From contig JBAOIA010000011.1 of assembly GCA_037045145.1 (NCBI GenBank), forward strand, positions 434,001-498,000: a stretch of DNA of 64,000 nucleotides, read 5' to 3'. Positions 18,701-25,681 of the stretch are shown one piece after another; positions within the stretch are counted from its first letter, which is position 1; each line of letters opens with the position of its first letter. Made by a program: the position numbers and the translations under genes. The notes under the pieces were generated by a model. That model was not told the DNA's origin. It made no database searches and was given only the letters and a program-made list of their open reading frames with translations. This DNA is from Bacteroidia bacterium (GTDB lineage: Bacteria > Bacteroidota > Bacteroidia > AKYH767-A > OLB10).

Positions 18701-18804
18701 ACTTGAATTCCATTCTTATTCAGAAATTCAATAATGTGGTCAATACCCACACCCAAATCTTTGGTGGCTTTACTTAAGCGTACGTCTTTTTTCTCGTCTG
18801 ACAT
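15760..18804 (-). CDS. infB: Translation initiation factor IF-2
   Basis: IF-2 is the GTPase that places initiator fMet-tRNA on the 30S subunit and promotes subunit joining. At 1014 residues it has an IF2N-like N-terminal helical domain, a long low-complexity region rich in Lys, Glu, Ala, Thr and Pro (about 70-400), a second IF2N segment, and the GTPase core. The core motifs are GHVDHGKTS (G1), DTPGHEAF (G3) and NKIDKPGA (G4), followed by domains II, III and the fMet-tRNA binding C2 domain. It lies in the classic rimP-nusA-infB order. Confidence 0.98.
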   Translation of the reverse strand: MSDEKKDVRLSKATKDLGVGIDHIIEFLNKNGIQVEKNPNTKISADAFFLLTKEFAPDMHARQEANEITREKQKRENTIIEVKDDSGKSGSESETDDELVDKLLSIKQQATEKQTTAKAKENTEKTTKSKTVKAEEPAPVAEVEKPAAPKEKTKEPEVVKAKANKLEGPKIQGKIDLESTDKKKKKTTKKEESIAEEPKKTTAKKKAEEAAIEEEPKKKKTTKKKEEEEVKQIDEVAAVTHEEPVSVVEVQPEIVIDNTPVVEQTDKTVTSETEPKTEDTTPPELFRTDREKLTGPTILGKINLPVDPPKKKPVATSSEDDRKKKRKRKDKKVDIGKTGSQPHQGNAPRTGGGQRPGGGHGDFKRRNDFRNKPAEAKPEVTDKEIQDQIKATLARLSGGGKSKSSKLKKLKREQAQEELQSQLEQESNEKKVIKVTEFVTASELSKLLGVPINQIISTCMSLGMVVSINQRLDAETLSVVVEEFGATVEFVSVEVQEAIKEVEDKPEDLKPRAPIVTVMGHVDHGKTSLLDYVRKTNVISGEAGGITQHIGAYEVQLDSGKKIAFLDTPGHEAFTAMRARGAKITDVAIIVIAADDSVMPQTIEAINHAQAAGVPIVFAINKIDKPGANPEKIKEQLSKMNILVEDWGGKFQVQEISAKQGLNVDLLLEKVLLEAELLDLKANPNKNAIGTVVESSLDKGRGYIATVLVQSGTLKIGDVVLAGCYSGRVKAMFNERGNKRNNAGPATPVLILGLNGAPQAGDQFNVMDDEREAREIANKRLQLQREQGIRTHKHITLDEIGRRLAVGNFKELNVIVKGDVDGSIEALADSLLKLSTAEVQVNVIHKSVGAITESDVLLASASNAIIVGFQVRPSVNARKLAEKEEIEIRLYSIIYDAINEIKAAMEGMLAPEFEEKIVCNIEVRETFKIPKVGTIAGCMVLDGKMTRNTAIRVIRDGIVAYSGKLASLKRFKDDVKEVSAGFECGLNIEGYNDIKVGDIIEGYEQVAVKRTLTV

Positions 18805-18860
18805 TAAACAGTCTGTGTTTTAATATTTATAGCAGCATGCATATAGGCTGCAAATTTAGC

Positions 18861-20099
18861 TTATTCAAACTCTTCATTCAGGATTCTTACAACTTCACGA
18901 ATAGTTTCTTCTTCAAGGTCGGTGCGTTTTACCAAATCGTCAATAGAGATGGCAAGAACATCTTTAGCAGAGTCACAACCAATTTTTTTGAACTCTTCAA
19001 TTATCCATGGTTCAATTTCATCAGTAAACTCATCCAAATCAACATCTTCATCGTCCTCAACGTCAGAATCACGGTAAACATCAATTTCAAATCCGGTGAG
19101 TTTACCCGCCAACTTAATATTGTTACCTCCTTTACCGATGGCTAATGAAACCTGATCGGGTTTCATATATACAGCTGCTTTTTTGTTTTCGTCATCAAGC
19201 TTTATTTCCGCAATTTTTGCCGGGCTTAAAGCACGCTGAATGTAAAGAGATAAATTGTTTGTGAAATTTATAACATCAATATTTTCGTTGCGTAATTCAC
19301 GAACAATGCCATGAATTCGCGAACCTTTCATACCTACACAGGCACCAACAGGATCAATTCTGTCATCATAAGACTCAACAGCAACCTTGGCACGTTCTCC
19401 GGGCTCGCGAACAATGTTTTTTATTGTAATTAAGCCGTCAAACACTTCAGGTACCTCAAGTTCAAACAAACGCTCAAGAAATACCGGTGCGGTGCGTGAT
19501 AAAATAATTTTTGGGCTTCCACCTTGCATTTCTACTCGAAGAACTACGGCTCGCACAGTATCACCTTTTTTAAAGAAGTCAGCAGGAATCTGTTCATTTT
19601 TTGGTAGTGATAGCTCATTACCTTCATCATCAATTACCATGATTTCTTTTTTCCAAACCTGATAAACCTCACCGGTAACTATTTCACCTACACGATCTTT
19701 GTATTTCTGATAGATGGATTCTTTCTCAAGCTCCATAATTCTGGCTACTAAATTCTGACGTGCAGCAAGTACAGCCCTGCGACCGAAGTCATCAAGAAGA
19801 ATCTGTTCTGTAACATCTTCACCAACTTCAAAGTCCGATTCAATTTTTAGTGCATCGCTTAAAGCTATTTGTGTGTTTTCATCTTCAACCATACCATCTT
19901 CTACAATGGTTCGGTTTCTGTACATTTCCACATCACCTTTATCGGTATTGATTACAACATCTATATTGTTGTCTTCACCAAATTTTTTTCTGACCATAGC
20001 ACGGAATACGTCTTCCATGATACTCATTAGTGTAGCACGATCAATGTTTTTGGAGTCTTTAAACTCACTGAATGATTCTATAAGGACGGCATGATCCAT
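18861..20099 (-). CDS. nusA: Transcription termination/antitermination factor NusA
   Basis: NusA binds RNA polymerase and nascent RNA and modulates pausing, termination and antitermination. The 412-residue protein has an N-terminal polymerase-binding domain (ending near residue 125), an S1 domain starting at GEIVTGEVYQV, and two KH domains. KH1 contains GACVGMKGSRIHGIVREL and KH2 contains SLAIGKGGNNIKLA. A short acidic C-terminal stretch follows. The usual acidic repeats of proteobacterial NusA are absent, as in other Bacteroidota. It sits 12 bp after rimP and 56 bp before infB. Confidence 0.97.
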   Translation of the reverse strand: MDHAVLIESFSEFKDSKNIDRATLMSIMEDVFRAMVRKKFGEDNNIDVVINTDKGDVEMYRNRTIVEDGMVEDENTQIALSDALKIESDFEVGEDVTEQILLDDFGRRAVLAARQNLVARIMELEKESIYQKYKDRVGEIVTGEVYQVWKKEIMVIDDEGNELSLPKNEQIPADFFKKGDTVRAVVLRVEMQGGSPKIILSRTAPVFLERLFELEVPEVFDGLITIKNIVREPGERAKVAVESYDDRIDPVGACVGMKGSRIHGIVRELRNENIDVINFTNNLSLYIQRALSPAKIAEIKLDDENKKAAVYMKPDQVSLAIGKGGNNIKLAGKLTGFEIDVYRDSDVEDDEDVDLDEFTDEIEPWIIEEFKKIGCDSAKDVLAISIDDLVKRTDLEEETIREVVRILNEEFE

Positions 20100-20111
20100 T
20101 GTATTGATGTA

Positions 20112-20567
20112 TTATTTAAATTCTAATTTAGTTTCTTTTATAATTTGCATTGGTAGGGTAATTGTAAGTTGTTTTTCAACCTTTTTTCCTGCTATTTTTT
20201 CTTTAAAGGTTTCCTGCAGTTGCAATTCCTGATCATTGGCATCAACAAGAATTCCGGTATGTTGTTTTCCATCATTAAGAAGAATTTTAACTGAACGGCC
20301 TATTCGTCTTTTATATTGACCAAGCACTTTCAGAGGTTGGTCCATTCCGGGAGAACCTACTTCAAACTCTTTATTTTCAAACACTCCTGATGACTCCATC
20401 TCTTTGTATAGATAACGATTGAGTAATACACATTCATCAATAGTAATTCCGGCAGGTTTGTCAACTAAAACAGTTATTTTGCCCGGTGTAACCTTTAAGT
20501 CCACCAAAAACAAGTCCTTGTCTGTAATATAGACTCTTATTAATTCATGTATTTGCTCTGCAATCAT
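20112..20567 (-). CDS. rimP: Ribosome maturation factor RimP
   Basis: RimP is a cytoplasmic factor for maturation of the 30S subunit. The 151-residue protein shows the family landmarks ITVLVDKPAGITIDECVLLNR and EFEVGSPGMDQPLK in the N-terminal alpha/beta domain, and an Sm-like C-terminal domain with GILVDANDQELQLQ. It is the first gene of the rimP-nusA-infB transcript. A promoter and a compact hairpin lie in its short leader. Confidence 0.95.
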   Translation of the reverse strand: MIAEQIHELIRVYITDKDLFLVDLKVTPGKITVLVDKPAGITIDECVLLNRYLYKEMESSGVFENKEFEVGSPGMDQPLKVLGQYKRRIGRSVKILLNDGKQHTGILVDANDQELQLQETFKEKIAGKKVEKQLTITLPMQIIKETKLEFK

Positions 20568-20589
20568 CTTTAATGTGTACTGAATAAAA

Positions 20590-20608
20590 AAGGGGACATT
20601 GTCCCCTT
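20590..20608 (-). promoter_or_regulatory. Hairpin in the rimP-nusA-infB leader
   Basis: AAGGGGAC (20590-20597) and GTCCCCTT (20601-20608) form an 8 bp stem closed by a 3-base loop. It lies between the predicted promoter (20627-20634) and the rimP ATG at 20567, so it would form at the very 5' end of the mRNA. It follows no gene end on either strand, so it is not an ordinary terminator. A role in mRNA stability or NusA autoregulation is inferred. Confidence 0.6.
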
Positions 20609-20626
20609 CACTTACCTAATACGTGA

Positions 20627-20634
20627 CAAAAGTA
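20627..20634 (-). promoter_or_regulatory. -7 element for rimP-nusA-infB
   Basis: TACTTTTG on the minus strand matches TAnnTTTG. It lies about 60 bases before the rimP ATG. A -33 TTTG is not evident at the expected spacing. Confidence 0.6.
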
Positions 20635-20702
20635 TAAAAAATTACTAAATATAAAATGAAAAGTATATTTTTACCATTGATAATACCTTAAATCAAATTT
20701 CT

Positions 20703-21425
20703 ATGGCCGACAATCTAAACTTAGAAAAAGTTCTTTTCTTAGATATTGAAACAGTTCCACAATTTGAGTCCTATACAAGTTTAACAGGAATTGGTAAAGA
20801 ATTATGGGATAATAAAGCGCTTAATCTGAAGAGGCATGAAACGGATTCAGCAGAAAGTTTGTATCCAAGAGCAGGTATATATGCAGAATTTGGTAAGATT
20901 GTATGTATCTCTGTTGGGTGGTTTGCACTTGAAAGTAATAAAAGATATTTTAAGGTTAAATCTTTTTATAGTGATAGTGAGGCAAATTTATTATTGAAAT
21001 TCAGAGAGTTATTGGTAAATCAATACAATAAATCGTCTCATTTGTTATGTGCACATAATGGTAAAGAGTTTGACTTTCCTTATTTATGTAGAAGGATGCT
21101 CATAAACAAAATGAAAATTCCTGATATTTTAAATATTGGAGGTAAGAAACCCTGGGAAGTGCAGCATTTAGACACAATGGATATGTGGCGTTTTGGAGAT
21201 TACAAAAGTTATACACCCTTGAAATTGCTTACACACATTTTAAATATTCCCAGTCCTAAAGACGAAATTGATGGTAGTGATGTCTGGCATGTTTACTGGC
21301 AGGATAAAGACCTTAAGAGAATTGTAAATTATTGTCAGAAAGATGTGGTAGCTGTTGCAAGATTACTTCTTGCCTTTAGAAATGAAAGTGAATTGAAGGA
21401 ATCGGAGATAGAAATTATTGATTAA
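20703..21425 (+). CDS. Predicted 3'-5' exonuclease (PolB-like DEDDy)
   Basis: A 240-residue ribonuclease H-fold protein related to the exonuclease domain of family B DNA polymerases, without a polymerase domain. The DEDDy residues are visible: LFLDIETVP (Asp and Glu of Exo I), HNGKEFDFPYL (Asp of Exo II), and YCQKDVVAVA (Tyr and Asp of Exo III). It is probably a stand-alone single-strand DNA or RNA exonuclease. The substrate is unknown. It is divergent from rimP and overlaps the end of the convergent methyltransferase gene by 4 bp. Confidence 0.85.
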   Translation: MADNLNLEKVLFLDIETVPQFESYTSLTGIGKELWDNKALNLKRHETDSAESLYPRAGIYAEFGKIVCISVGWFALESNKRYFKVKSFYSDSEANLLLKFRELLVNQYNKSSHLLCAHNGKEFDFPYLCRRMLINKMKIPDILNIGGKKPWEVQHLDTMDMWRFGDYKSYTPLKLLTHILNIPSPKDEIDGSDVWHVYWQDKDLKRIVNYCQKDVVAVARLLLAFRNESELKESEIEIID

Positions 21426-22321
21426 TTGTTTTTTCTGAAAACATAAATCAGACTGGAAAAATTCCCTGTGTAGATGGCTGCATGCAAATTTGAATGAATA
21501 CCTCTGTAAAGTGCATTAGTAAGTTGTATTGCTTTTGATGATTTTGCTTTATAGCGTTCACTTAGTAATGAAACATAAGTGGAGTCAAATAGCATTGGCT
21601 TTTTATAGAGTAAAGTAAAATTAAATGATTCTATTAGTGTTGTTAACGTTTCAGGTGTAAAATGATAAAGGTGTCTTGGCACATCATAAGCAGCCCAAAA
21701 TTCTTTATAATATTCAGCATCTTTAGAAGCCGCATTTGGCACTGCAATAATGAGAACACCGCCTCTTTTTAGGGATAGTTTAATGTGGGTTAATGTTTCT
21801 TTAAGTGTGTGGACATGCTCTAATACATGCCAAAGTGTAATACAGTTAAACTCTTCAGTATCAGTATTGTAAAACTCTTCAATGGGATGCAAGTCAGTAT
21901 TAAAAGCCTCTTTAGCAAGATTGATGGCCTCCTGTGAGGGCTCAAATCCTTTTGCATGGAAACCAGATTTTAAAAGTGCTTTCACAAAATAACCATTGCC
22001 TGCACCCAGGTCGGATATTGAAGAATTTTGCGGTATAAGCTTTTTAACCAATCTAACTTTTTGATTTACAGCGATATTCCTAATAATAGGATATAGCTTA
22101 TCAATAACGCCCTTGCTTTTATTGGTATGAGAAACATAGTCATCAGACTTATAATAAGCGCCTATTTCAGCAGCATCGGGCCTTGGTGATGTGAATAACA
22201 ATCCGCATCCAACACATTGATTAATAGTGAAATATGATCCAGAATATCCAAAATCTTTACAGGCTAAGTATTCAATTTTATTATTAATCCCACAGGAGGG
22301 GCATTGATTGAGTATTTCCAT
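21422..22321 (-). CDS. Class I SAM-dependent methyltransferase with zinc ribbon
   Basis: A 299-residue protein. The N-terminus carries a zinc-ribbon-like pair, CPSCG and CVGCGLLF, followed by FTSPRP, as in methyltransferases encoded in surface polysaccharide loci. The Rossmann core has the SAM-binding glycine motif DLGAGNGYF, the acidic FEPS segment, and the LWHVLEHV post-I motif. The substrate is unknown and is possibly a sugar. The ATG at 22321 is used; a TTG 30 bases upstream lies inside the terminator of mnmG and is rejected. The gene starts about 10 bases past that terminator, so it needs read-through or a local promoter. Confidence 0.85.
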   Translation of the reverse strand: MEILNQCPSCGINNKIEYLACKDFGYSGSYFTINQCVGCGLLFTSPRPDAAEIGAYYKSDDYVSHTNKSKGVIDKLYPIIRNIAVNQKVRLVKKLIPQNSSISDLGAGNGYFVKALLKSGFHAKGFEPSQEAINLAKEAFNTDLHPIEEFYNTDTEEFNCITLWHVLEHVHTLKETLTHIKLSLKRGGVLIIAVPNAASKDAEYYKEFWAAYDVPRHLYHFTPETLTTLIESFNFTLLYKKPMLFDSTYVSLLSERYKAKSSKAIQLTNALYRGIHSNLHAAIYTGNFSSLIYVFRKNN

Positions 22322-22330
22322 TAAGGGGCA

Positions 22331-22363
22331 AAAATAAAAAAAGACCACCAACAGGTAGTCTTT
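22331..22363 (-). terminator. Rho-independent terminator of mnmG
   Basis: Read on the minus strand, AAAGACTACC and GGTGGTCTTT (22340-22363) form a 10 bp stem with one G-U/A-C type mismatch and a 4-base loop, followed by TTTTTATTTT (22340-22331). It directly adjoins the parS site at 22364. Confidence 0.82.
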
Positions 22364-22379
22364 AGTTTCACGTGAAACA
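22364..22379. promoter_or_regulatory. parS site 1 (ParB-binding)
   Basis: AGTTTCACGTGAAACA matches the bacterial parS consensus TGTTTCACGTGAAACA at 15 of 16 positions, with a perfect 14-base palindrome in its centre (22365-22378). It lies in the 10 bp to 25 bp just past the mnmG stop codon. Confidence 0.88.
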
Positions 22380-22388
22380 GCAATTTTA

Positions 22389-24263
22389 TTATCGTCCTAA
22401 ATAAACCATTAAAATAGATATGTCTGAAGGAGAGACACCGCTTATTCTAGAAGCTTGTCCCAATGTCTGTGGTTTAACTACAGAAAGTTTTTGACGTGCC
22501 TCAGCACTCAAAGATTTTATTTTATTGTAATTGAAATCTTCGTGTAAAACGAGATTCTCCAATTTATTTAATTTAACGGTATGTTCAAACTCTTTTGCAA
22601 TATAGCTTTCATATTTCATAGCTATTTCTGCTTGCTCAACGACTTCATTTTTTAACTCAGGTGTTATAAAGGATAGTTTTTCAGATAATACAGAAGAATA
22701 ACTTATTAGATCCGATAAACTTATTCCCGGACGATTTAAAACCTGTATAATTTTTACTTTTTGAGAAAGTTCTGCAGACTCTTTTGAATTAAGGTAGCTA
22801 TTTATTTCCGTGGGCGAAATACTTTCAGCTCTGCAAGCTTCAATTATTTTGTTTACAAAATCTTTTTTTACTGTTACACGTGAAAATCTTTGAGCATCGG
22901 CCAAACCAATTTGATGACTTACTGGTGTTAACCTAATGTCAGCATTATCTTGTCTTAAAAGTGTACGGAATTCTGCGCGACTTGTAAACATACGATAAGG
23001 CTCATCGGTTCCTTTTGTTACCAAATCATCAATAAGCACACCAATGTAGGCGTCAGAACGTTTTAAGATGAAAGGATTTTGATTATTAATTTTTAGATGG
23101 GCATTTATTCCGGCAATCAAACCCTGGCATGCAGCTTCTTCATAGCCGGTGGTTCCATTTATTTGTCCTGCAAAATATAGGTTCTCTATTTTTTTTGTTT
23201 CTAAAGTCAGGTTTAATTGAAGAGGAGGAAAATAATCATATTCTATTGCATAGCCGGGTCTGAACATTTTTACGTTTTCAAGTCCGGGTATTTTTTTAAG
23301 CGCAGCATATTGTACTTCTTCAGGCAGACTGGACGAAAAGCCATTAAGGTAAATTTCTACTGTATTCCAACCTTCAGGTTCAATAAATAACTGATGACGG
23401 TCTTTATCTGCAAACCGATTGATTTTATCTTCAATGGAAGGACAATATCTTGGTCCTAGTCCTTGGATTCTACCGTTGAACATGGGCGATTTCTCGAATC
23501 CGGTTTTTAAGATATTGTGAACTTCTTCATTGGTGTATGTTATGTGACAGCTTCGTTGCGAAGAAAGTGGTTGGGTATCTGTGAAGGAGAATTTACCCGG
23601 GTTTTCATCGCCTTTTTGCTCCTCTAATTTTGAATAGTCTATGCTACGACCATCTAGTCGTGGAGGCGTACCTGTTTTCATTCTCCCACTTACAAAACCT
23701 AAACTTACTAATTGTTCTGTGATGCCTGTAGCAGCTTTTTCTCCGGAACGACCACCGCCAAAGCGTTTTTCACCGATGTGAATAATACCATTTAGGAAGG
23801 TTCCATTAGTAAGTACCACTGCTTTGCATCGTACTTGATGTCCCATACTAGTTACAACCCCCTTTAGCTTATTATCTTCAATTATTAAGGCACTAACCAT
23901 GTCCTGCCAGAAGTCAACATTAGGCGTGTTTTCAAGCATTTGTCGCCATTCTGAAGCAAATAACATTCTGTCGTTTTGAGTACGAGGGCTCCACATGGCA
24001 GGTCCCTTAGAGCGGTTAAGTATTCTGAACTGTATGGCAGATTTATCGGAGATTATTCCCGAATAGCCACCTAAAGCGTCAATTTCACGAACAATTTGCC
24101 CCTTTGCAACACCTCCCATAGCAGGGTTACAACTCATTTGTGCAATGGTTTGCATGTTCATGGTAATTAATAAAACACGGCTACCTATATTGGCAGCAGC
24201 AGCAGCAGCTTCGCAACCGGCATGGCCAGCCCCAACCACAACGATATCGTACTCTTGGATCAT
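22389..24263 (-). CDS. mnmG: tRNA uridine-5-carboxymethylaminomethyl(34) synthesis enzyme MnmG
   Basis: MnmG (GidA) works with MnmE to modify U34 of tRNAs that read two-fold degenerate codons, using FAD, NADH and methylene-tetrahydrofolate. The start IQEYDIVVVGAGHAGCEAA contains the FAD dinucleotide-binding motif. SCNPAMGGVAKGQIVREIDALGG, ERFGGGRSGEKA-like and TSRAEFRTLLRQDNAD are family hallmarks, and the C-terminal MnmE-binding helical domain ends in LGRISGVSPSDISILMVYL-type sequence. The ATG at 24263 is chosen because it gives the family-typical MIQEYD start; another ATG lies 12 bases upstream. The gene is bracketed by two parS sites. Confidence 0.97.
   Translation of the reverse strand: MIQEYDIVVVGAGHAGCEAAAAAANIGSRVLLITMNMQTIAQMSCNPAMGGVAKGQIVREIDALGGYSGIISDKSAIQFRILNRSKGPAMWSPRTQNDRMLFASEWRQMLENTPNVDFWQDMVSALIIEDNKLKGVVTSMGHQVRCKAVVLTNGTFLNGIIHIGEKRFGGGRSGEKAATGITEQLVSLGFVSGRMKTGTPPRLDGRSIDYSKLEEQKGDENPGKFSFTDTQPLSSQRSCHITYTNEEVHNILKTGFEKSPMFNGRIQGLGPRYCPSIEDKINRFADKDRHQLFIEPEGWNTVEIYLNGFSSSLPEEVQYAALKKIPGLENVKMFRPGYAIEYDYFPPLQLNLTLETKKIENLYFAGQINGTTGYEEAACQGLIAGINAHLKINNQNPFILKRSDAYIGVLIDDLVTKGTDEPYRMFTSRAEFRTLLRQDNADIRLTPVSHQIGLADAQRFSRVTVKKDFVNKIIEACRAESISPTEINSYLNSKESAELSQKVKIIQVLNRPGISLSDLISYSSVLSEKLSFITPELKNEVVEQAEIAMKYESYIAKEFEHTVKLNKLENLVLHEDFNYNKIKSLSAEARQKLSVVKPQTLGQASRISGVSPSDISILMVYLGR
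22872..22887. promoter_or_regulatory. Weaker parS-like site inside mnmG
   Basis: TGTTACACGTGAAAAT agrees with the parS consensus at 13 of 16 positions, and position 5 is known to tolerate change. It lies within the mnmG coding sequence, between the two stronger sites. It may be a secondary ParB site or chance. Confidence 0.35.
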
Positions 24264-24293
24264 ATATAGGCACATTTAAAAACCAAAACTTTC

Positions 24294-24309
24294 GGTTTCA
24301 CGTGAAACA
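24294..24309. promoter_or_regulatory. parS site 2 (ParB-binding)
   Basis: GGTTTCACGTGAAACA matches the parS consensus at 15 of 16 positions with the same 14-base palindromic core as site 1. It lies in the gap between ybeY and mnmG, 31 bases upstream of the mnmG ATG. Confidence 0.88.
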
Positions 24310-24349
24310 TTTAAAATATTGTAGAATTAAATTCGTAAACCCTTTTAAA

Positions 24350-24778
24350 TCAAAAGGTTCGCAAAGATAGGTATTTGTTTTCTGCCAAGGTCATTTTTTG
24401 TTTGTCGGCAGGCTTTTTATCACTATATCCACATAAATGAAGTACACCGTGAATCATGACACGGTGTAACTCATCCTTTGTGCTGTTTTTCAATAATTTA
24501 GCGTTTTCTCTGACCCTGTCAATACTGATAAAAATATCACCAGAAATAATAGTATTTTCAGAATAATCAAAGGTGATAATATCTGTTAATGTTTTGTGAT
24601 TCAGATATTTTACATTCATTGAATGCAAAAACGCATCAGAGCAAAAAATAAAATTTAAGATACCCTGTTTTTTGCGGAGCTTTTTAACACACTCCACCAC
24701 CCAAGAAGAGATATCCGCTTTGCCATTTAAACGGAATTGTACATCTTCCTTAAAAAAATTCACTTCAGGTTTCATCAT
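24350..24778 (-). CDS. ybeY: Endoribonuclease YbeY (rRNA maturation)
   Basis: YbeY is a metal-dependent endoribonuclease for 16S rRNA 3' maturation and ribosome quality control. The 142-residue protein contains MNVKYLNHKTLTDIITFDY and the metal motif region MIHGVLHLCGYSDKK with His110 and His114. In the classic motif HGxLHLxGYDH the third His follows GYD; here the sequence is GYSDKK, so the third ligand is not obvious and may be Asp120 or a residue further on. Its ATG overlaps the stop of haaO (ATGA). Confidence 0.92.
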   Translation of the reverse strand: MMKPEVNFFKEDVQFRLNGKADISSWVVECVKKLRKKQGILNFIFCSDAFLHSMNVKYLNHKTLTDIITFDYSENTIISGDIFISIDRVRENAKLLKNSTKDELHRVMIHGVLHLCGYSDKKPADKQKMTLAENKYLSLRTF

Positions 24779-25302
24779 TTAGCTGTTACAGGAGGCTCCA
24801 TAACAGCCTTGCATTGCTTGCAAGTTCTTTTTTCTAGCGAATTATAGAAATCGTTCATCACTACAGGTAATTGATTTACAATATCTTTTAATGGGAAAAA
24901 CTCTTCATATAGTTTGTGATTACATTTTTCGCAAAACCACATACAGGCATCCATTTCATCAGGTTTGCGATAGCGCTCTATTACTAAACCAATAGTGTTT
25001 GCGCCTCTTTGCGGACTGTGTGGCACACGTGGTGGTAATAAAAACATTTCGCCTTGTTTGATTGGAATATCAACGGGTTTTCCATCTTGTATGGTTTTTA
25101 CCACAATATCTCCTTCTATCTGATAAAACAATTCTTCTGCATCTTCAAAATGATAGTCTTTTCTTGAATTTGGACCTCCAACGATCATGACAATAAAATC
25201 TTTATTGTCTATGTAAACTTGTTTGTTGCCTACAGGAGGTTTTAACAGATGACGGTTTTCTTCAACCCACAGCTGAAGATTAAAAGGTTTGCTGACTGCC
25301 AT
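24775..25302 (-). CDS. haaO: 3-hydroxyanthranilate 3,4-dioxygenase
   Basis: This cytosolic Fe(II) cupin enzyme opens 3-hydroxyanthranilate to the semialdehyde that cyclises to quinolinate, the last step of the kynurenine route to NAD. The iron ligands of the characterised bacterial enzyme, His51, Glu57 and His95, occur at exactly those positions (DYHFEDAEE, PRVPH). Arg47 and Arg99, which bind the substrate, are also present. The C-terminal rubredoxin-like site CEKC and CKQC, found in bacterial members, is intact. The length is 175 residues. It overlaps ybeY by 4 bp. No other kynurenine gene is in the window. Confidence 0.95.
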   Translation of the reverse strand: MAVSKPFNLQLWVEENRHLLKPPVGNKQVYIDNKDFIVMIVGGPNSRKDYHFEDAEELFYQIEGDIVVKTIQDGKPVDIPIKQGEMFLLPPRVPHSPQRGANTIGLVIERYRKPDEMDACMWFCEKCNHKLYEEFFPLKDIVNQLPVVMNDFYNSLEKRTCKQCKAVMEPPVTAK

Positions 25303-25319
25303 AGTTTTTTAAATTGAAT

Positions 25320-25607
25320 TTATTTTTGAAATAGATTGTTGAGTTTCTTCGATACTTCTTCGGTAAACTCCTGTGCTTTTGTGCCAAGGTCTTTTGCCGA
25401 ACTTTCAAGATCATCCTTTAAAGTTTCAAATTTTTGTTTTACACCGTCAGATAAATTTCCTCCCGTAAGAAGAATGTCTATTTGGTTATGTAGCAGATAG
25501 GGCAATTTTTCTTTTAGTGCAGCTGAGACAGCTTCTATTGCTTTGGTAGCTTGCTCCTGATTAATATTAGCAGCCTTGCTTACCTGATCAACGATTGGAT
25601 TTGACAT
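25320..25607 (-). CDS. Small helical protein of unknown function
   Basis: A 95-residue, largely alpha-helical soluble protein with no signal or membrane span. The sequence NINQEQATKAIEAVSAALKEKLP resembles the helical bundle found in small stress- or DUF2267/DUF937-like proteins, but no assignment is secure. The C-terminal half (FETLKDDLESSAKDL to KLNNLFQK) is amphipathic and could be a coiled coil. It is first in the haaO-ybeY-mnmG transcript, 17 bp before haaO, and has a good promoter. Confidence 0.6.
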   Translation of the reverse strand: MSNPIVDQVSKAANINQEQATKAIEAVSAALKEKLPYLLHNQIDILLTGGNLSDGVKQKFETLKDDLESSAKDLGTKAQEFTEEVSKKLNNLFQK

Positions 25608-25629
25608 GATTTTTTGTTTTTTTGTTTTC

Positions 25630-25659
25630 CAAAGTTATGGTAAAAAAATGTTTATCAAA
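25630..25659 (-). promoter_or_regulatory. Promoter of the 95-residue gene and haaO-ybeY-mnmG
   Basis: Minus-strand TAACTTTG (25637-25630) is an exact TAnnTTTG. TTTG (25659-25656) lies 18 bases upstream. The element overlaps the spacer of the divergent SDR promoter. Confidence 0.72.
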
Positions 25660-25669
25660 TTAAGTCAGG

Positions 25670-25677
25670 TACATTTG
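25670..25677 (+). promoter_or_regulatory. -7 element of the SDR gene, immediately before its ATG
   Basis: TACATTTG matches TAnnTTTG and ends only four bases before the ATG at 25682. The transcript would start at or within a base or two of the start codon, so it is probably leaderless. Confidence 0.6.
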
Positions 25678-25681
25678 CACT

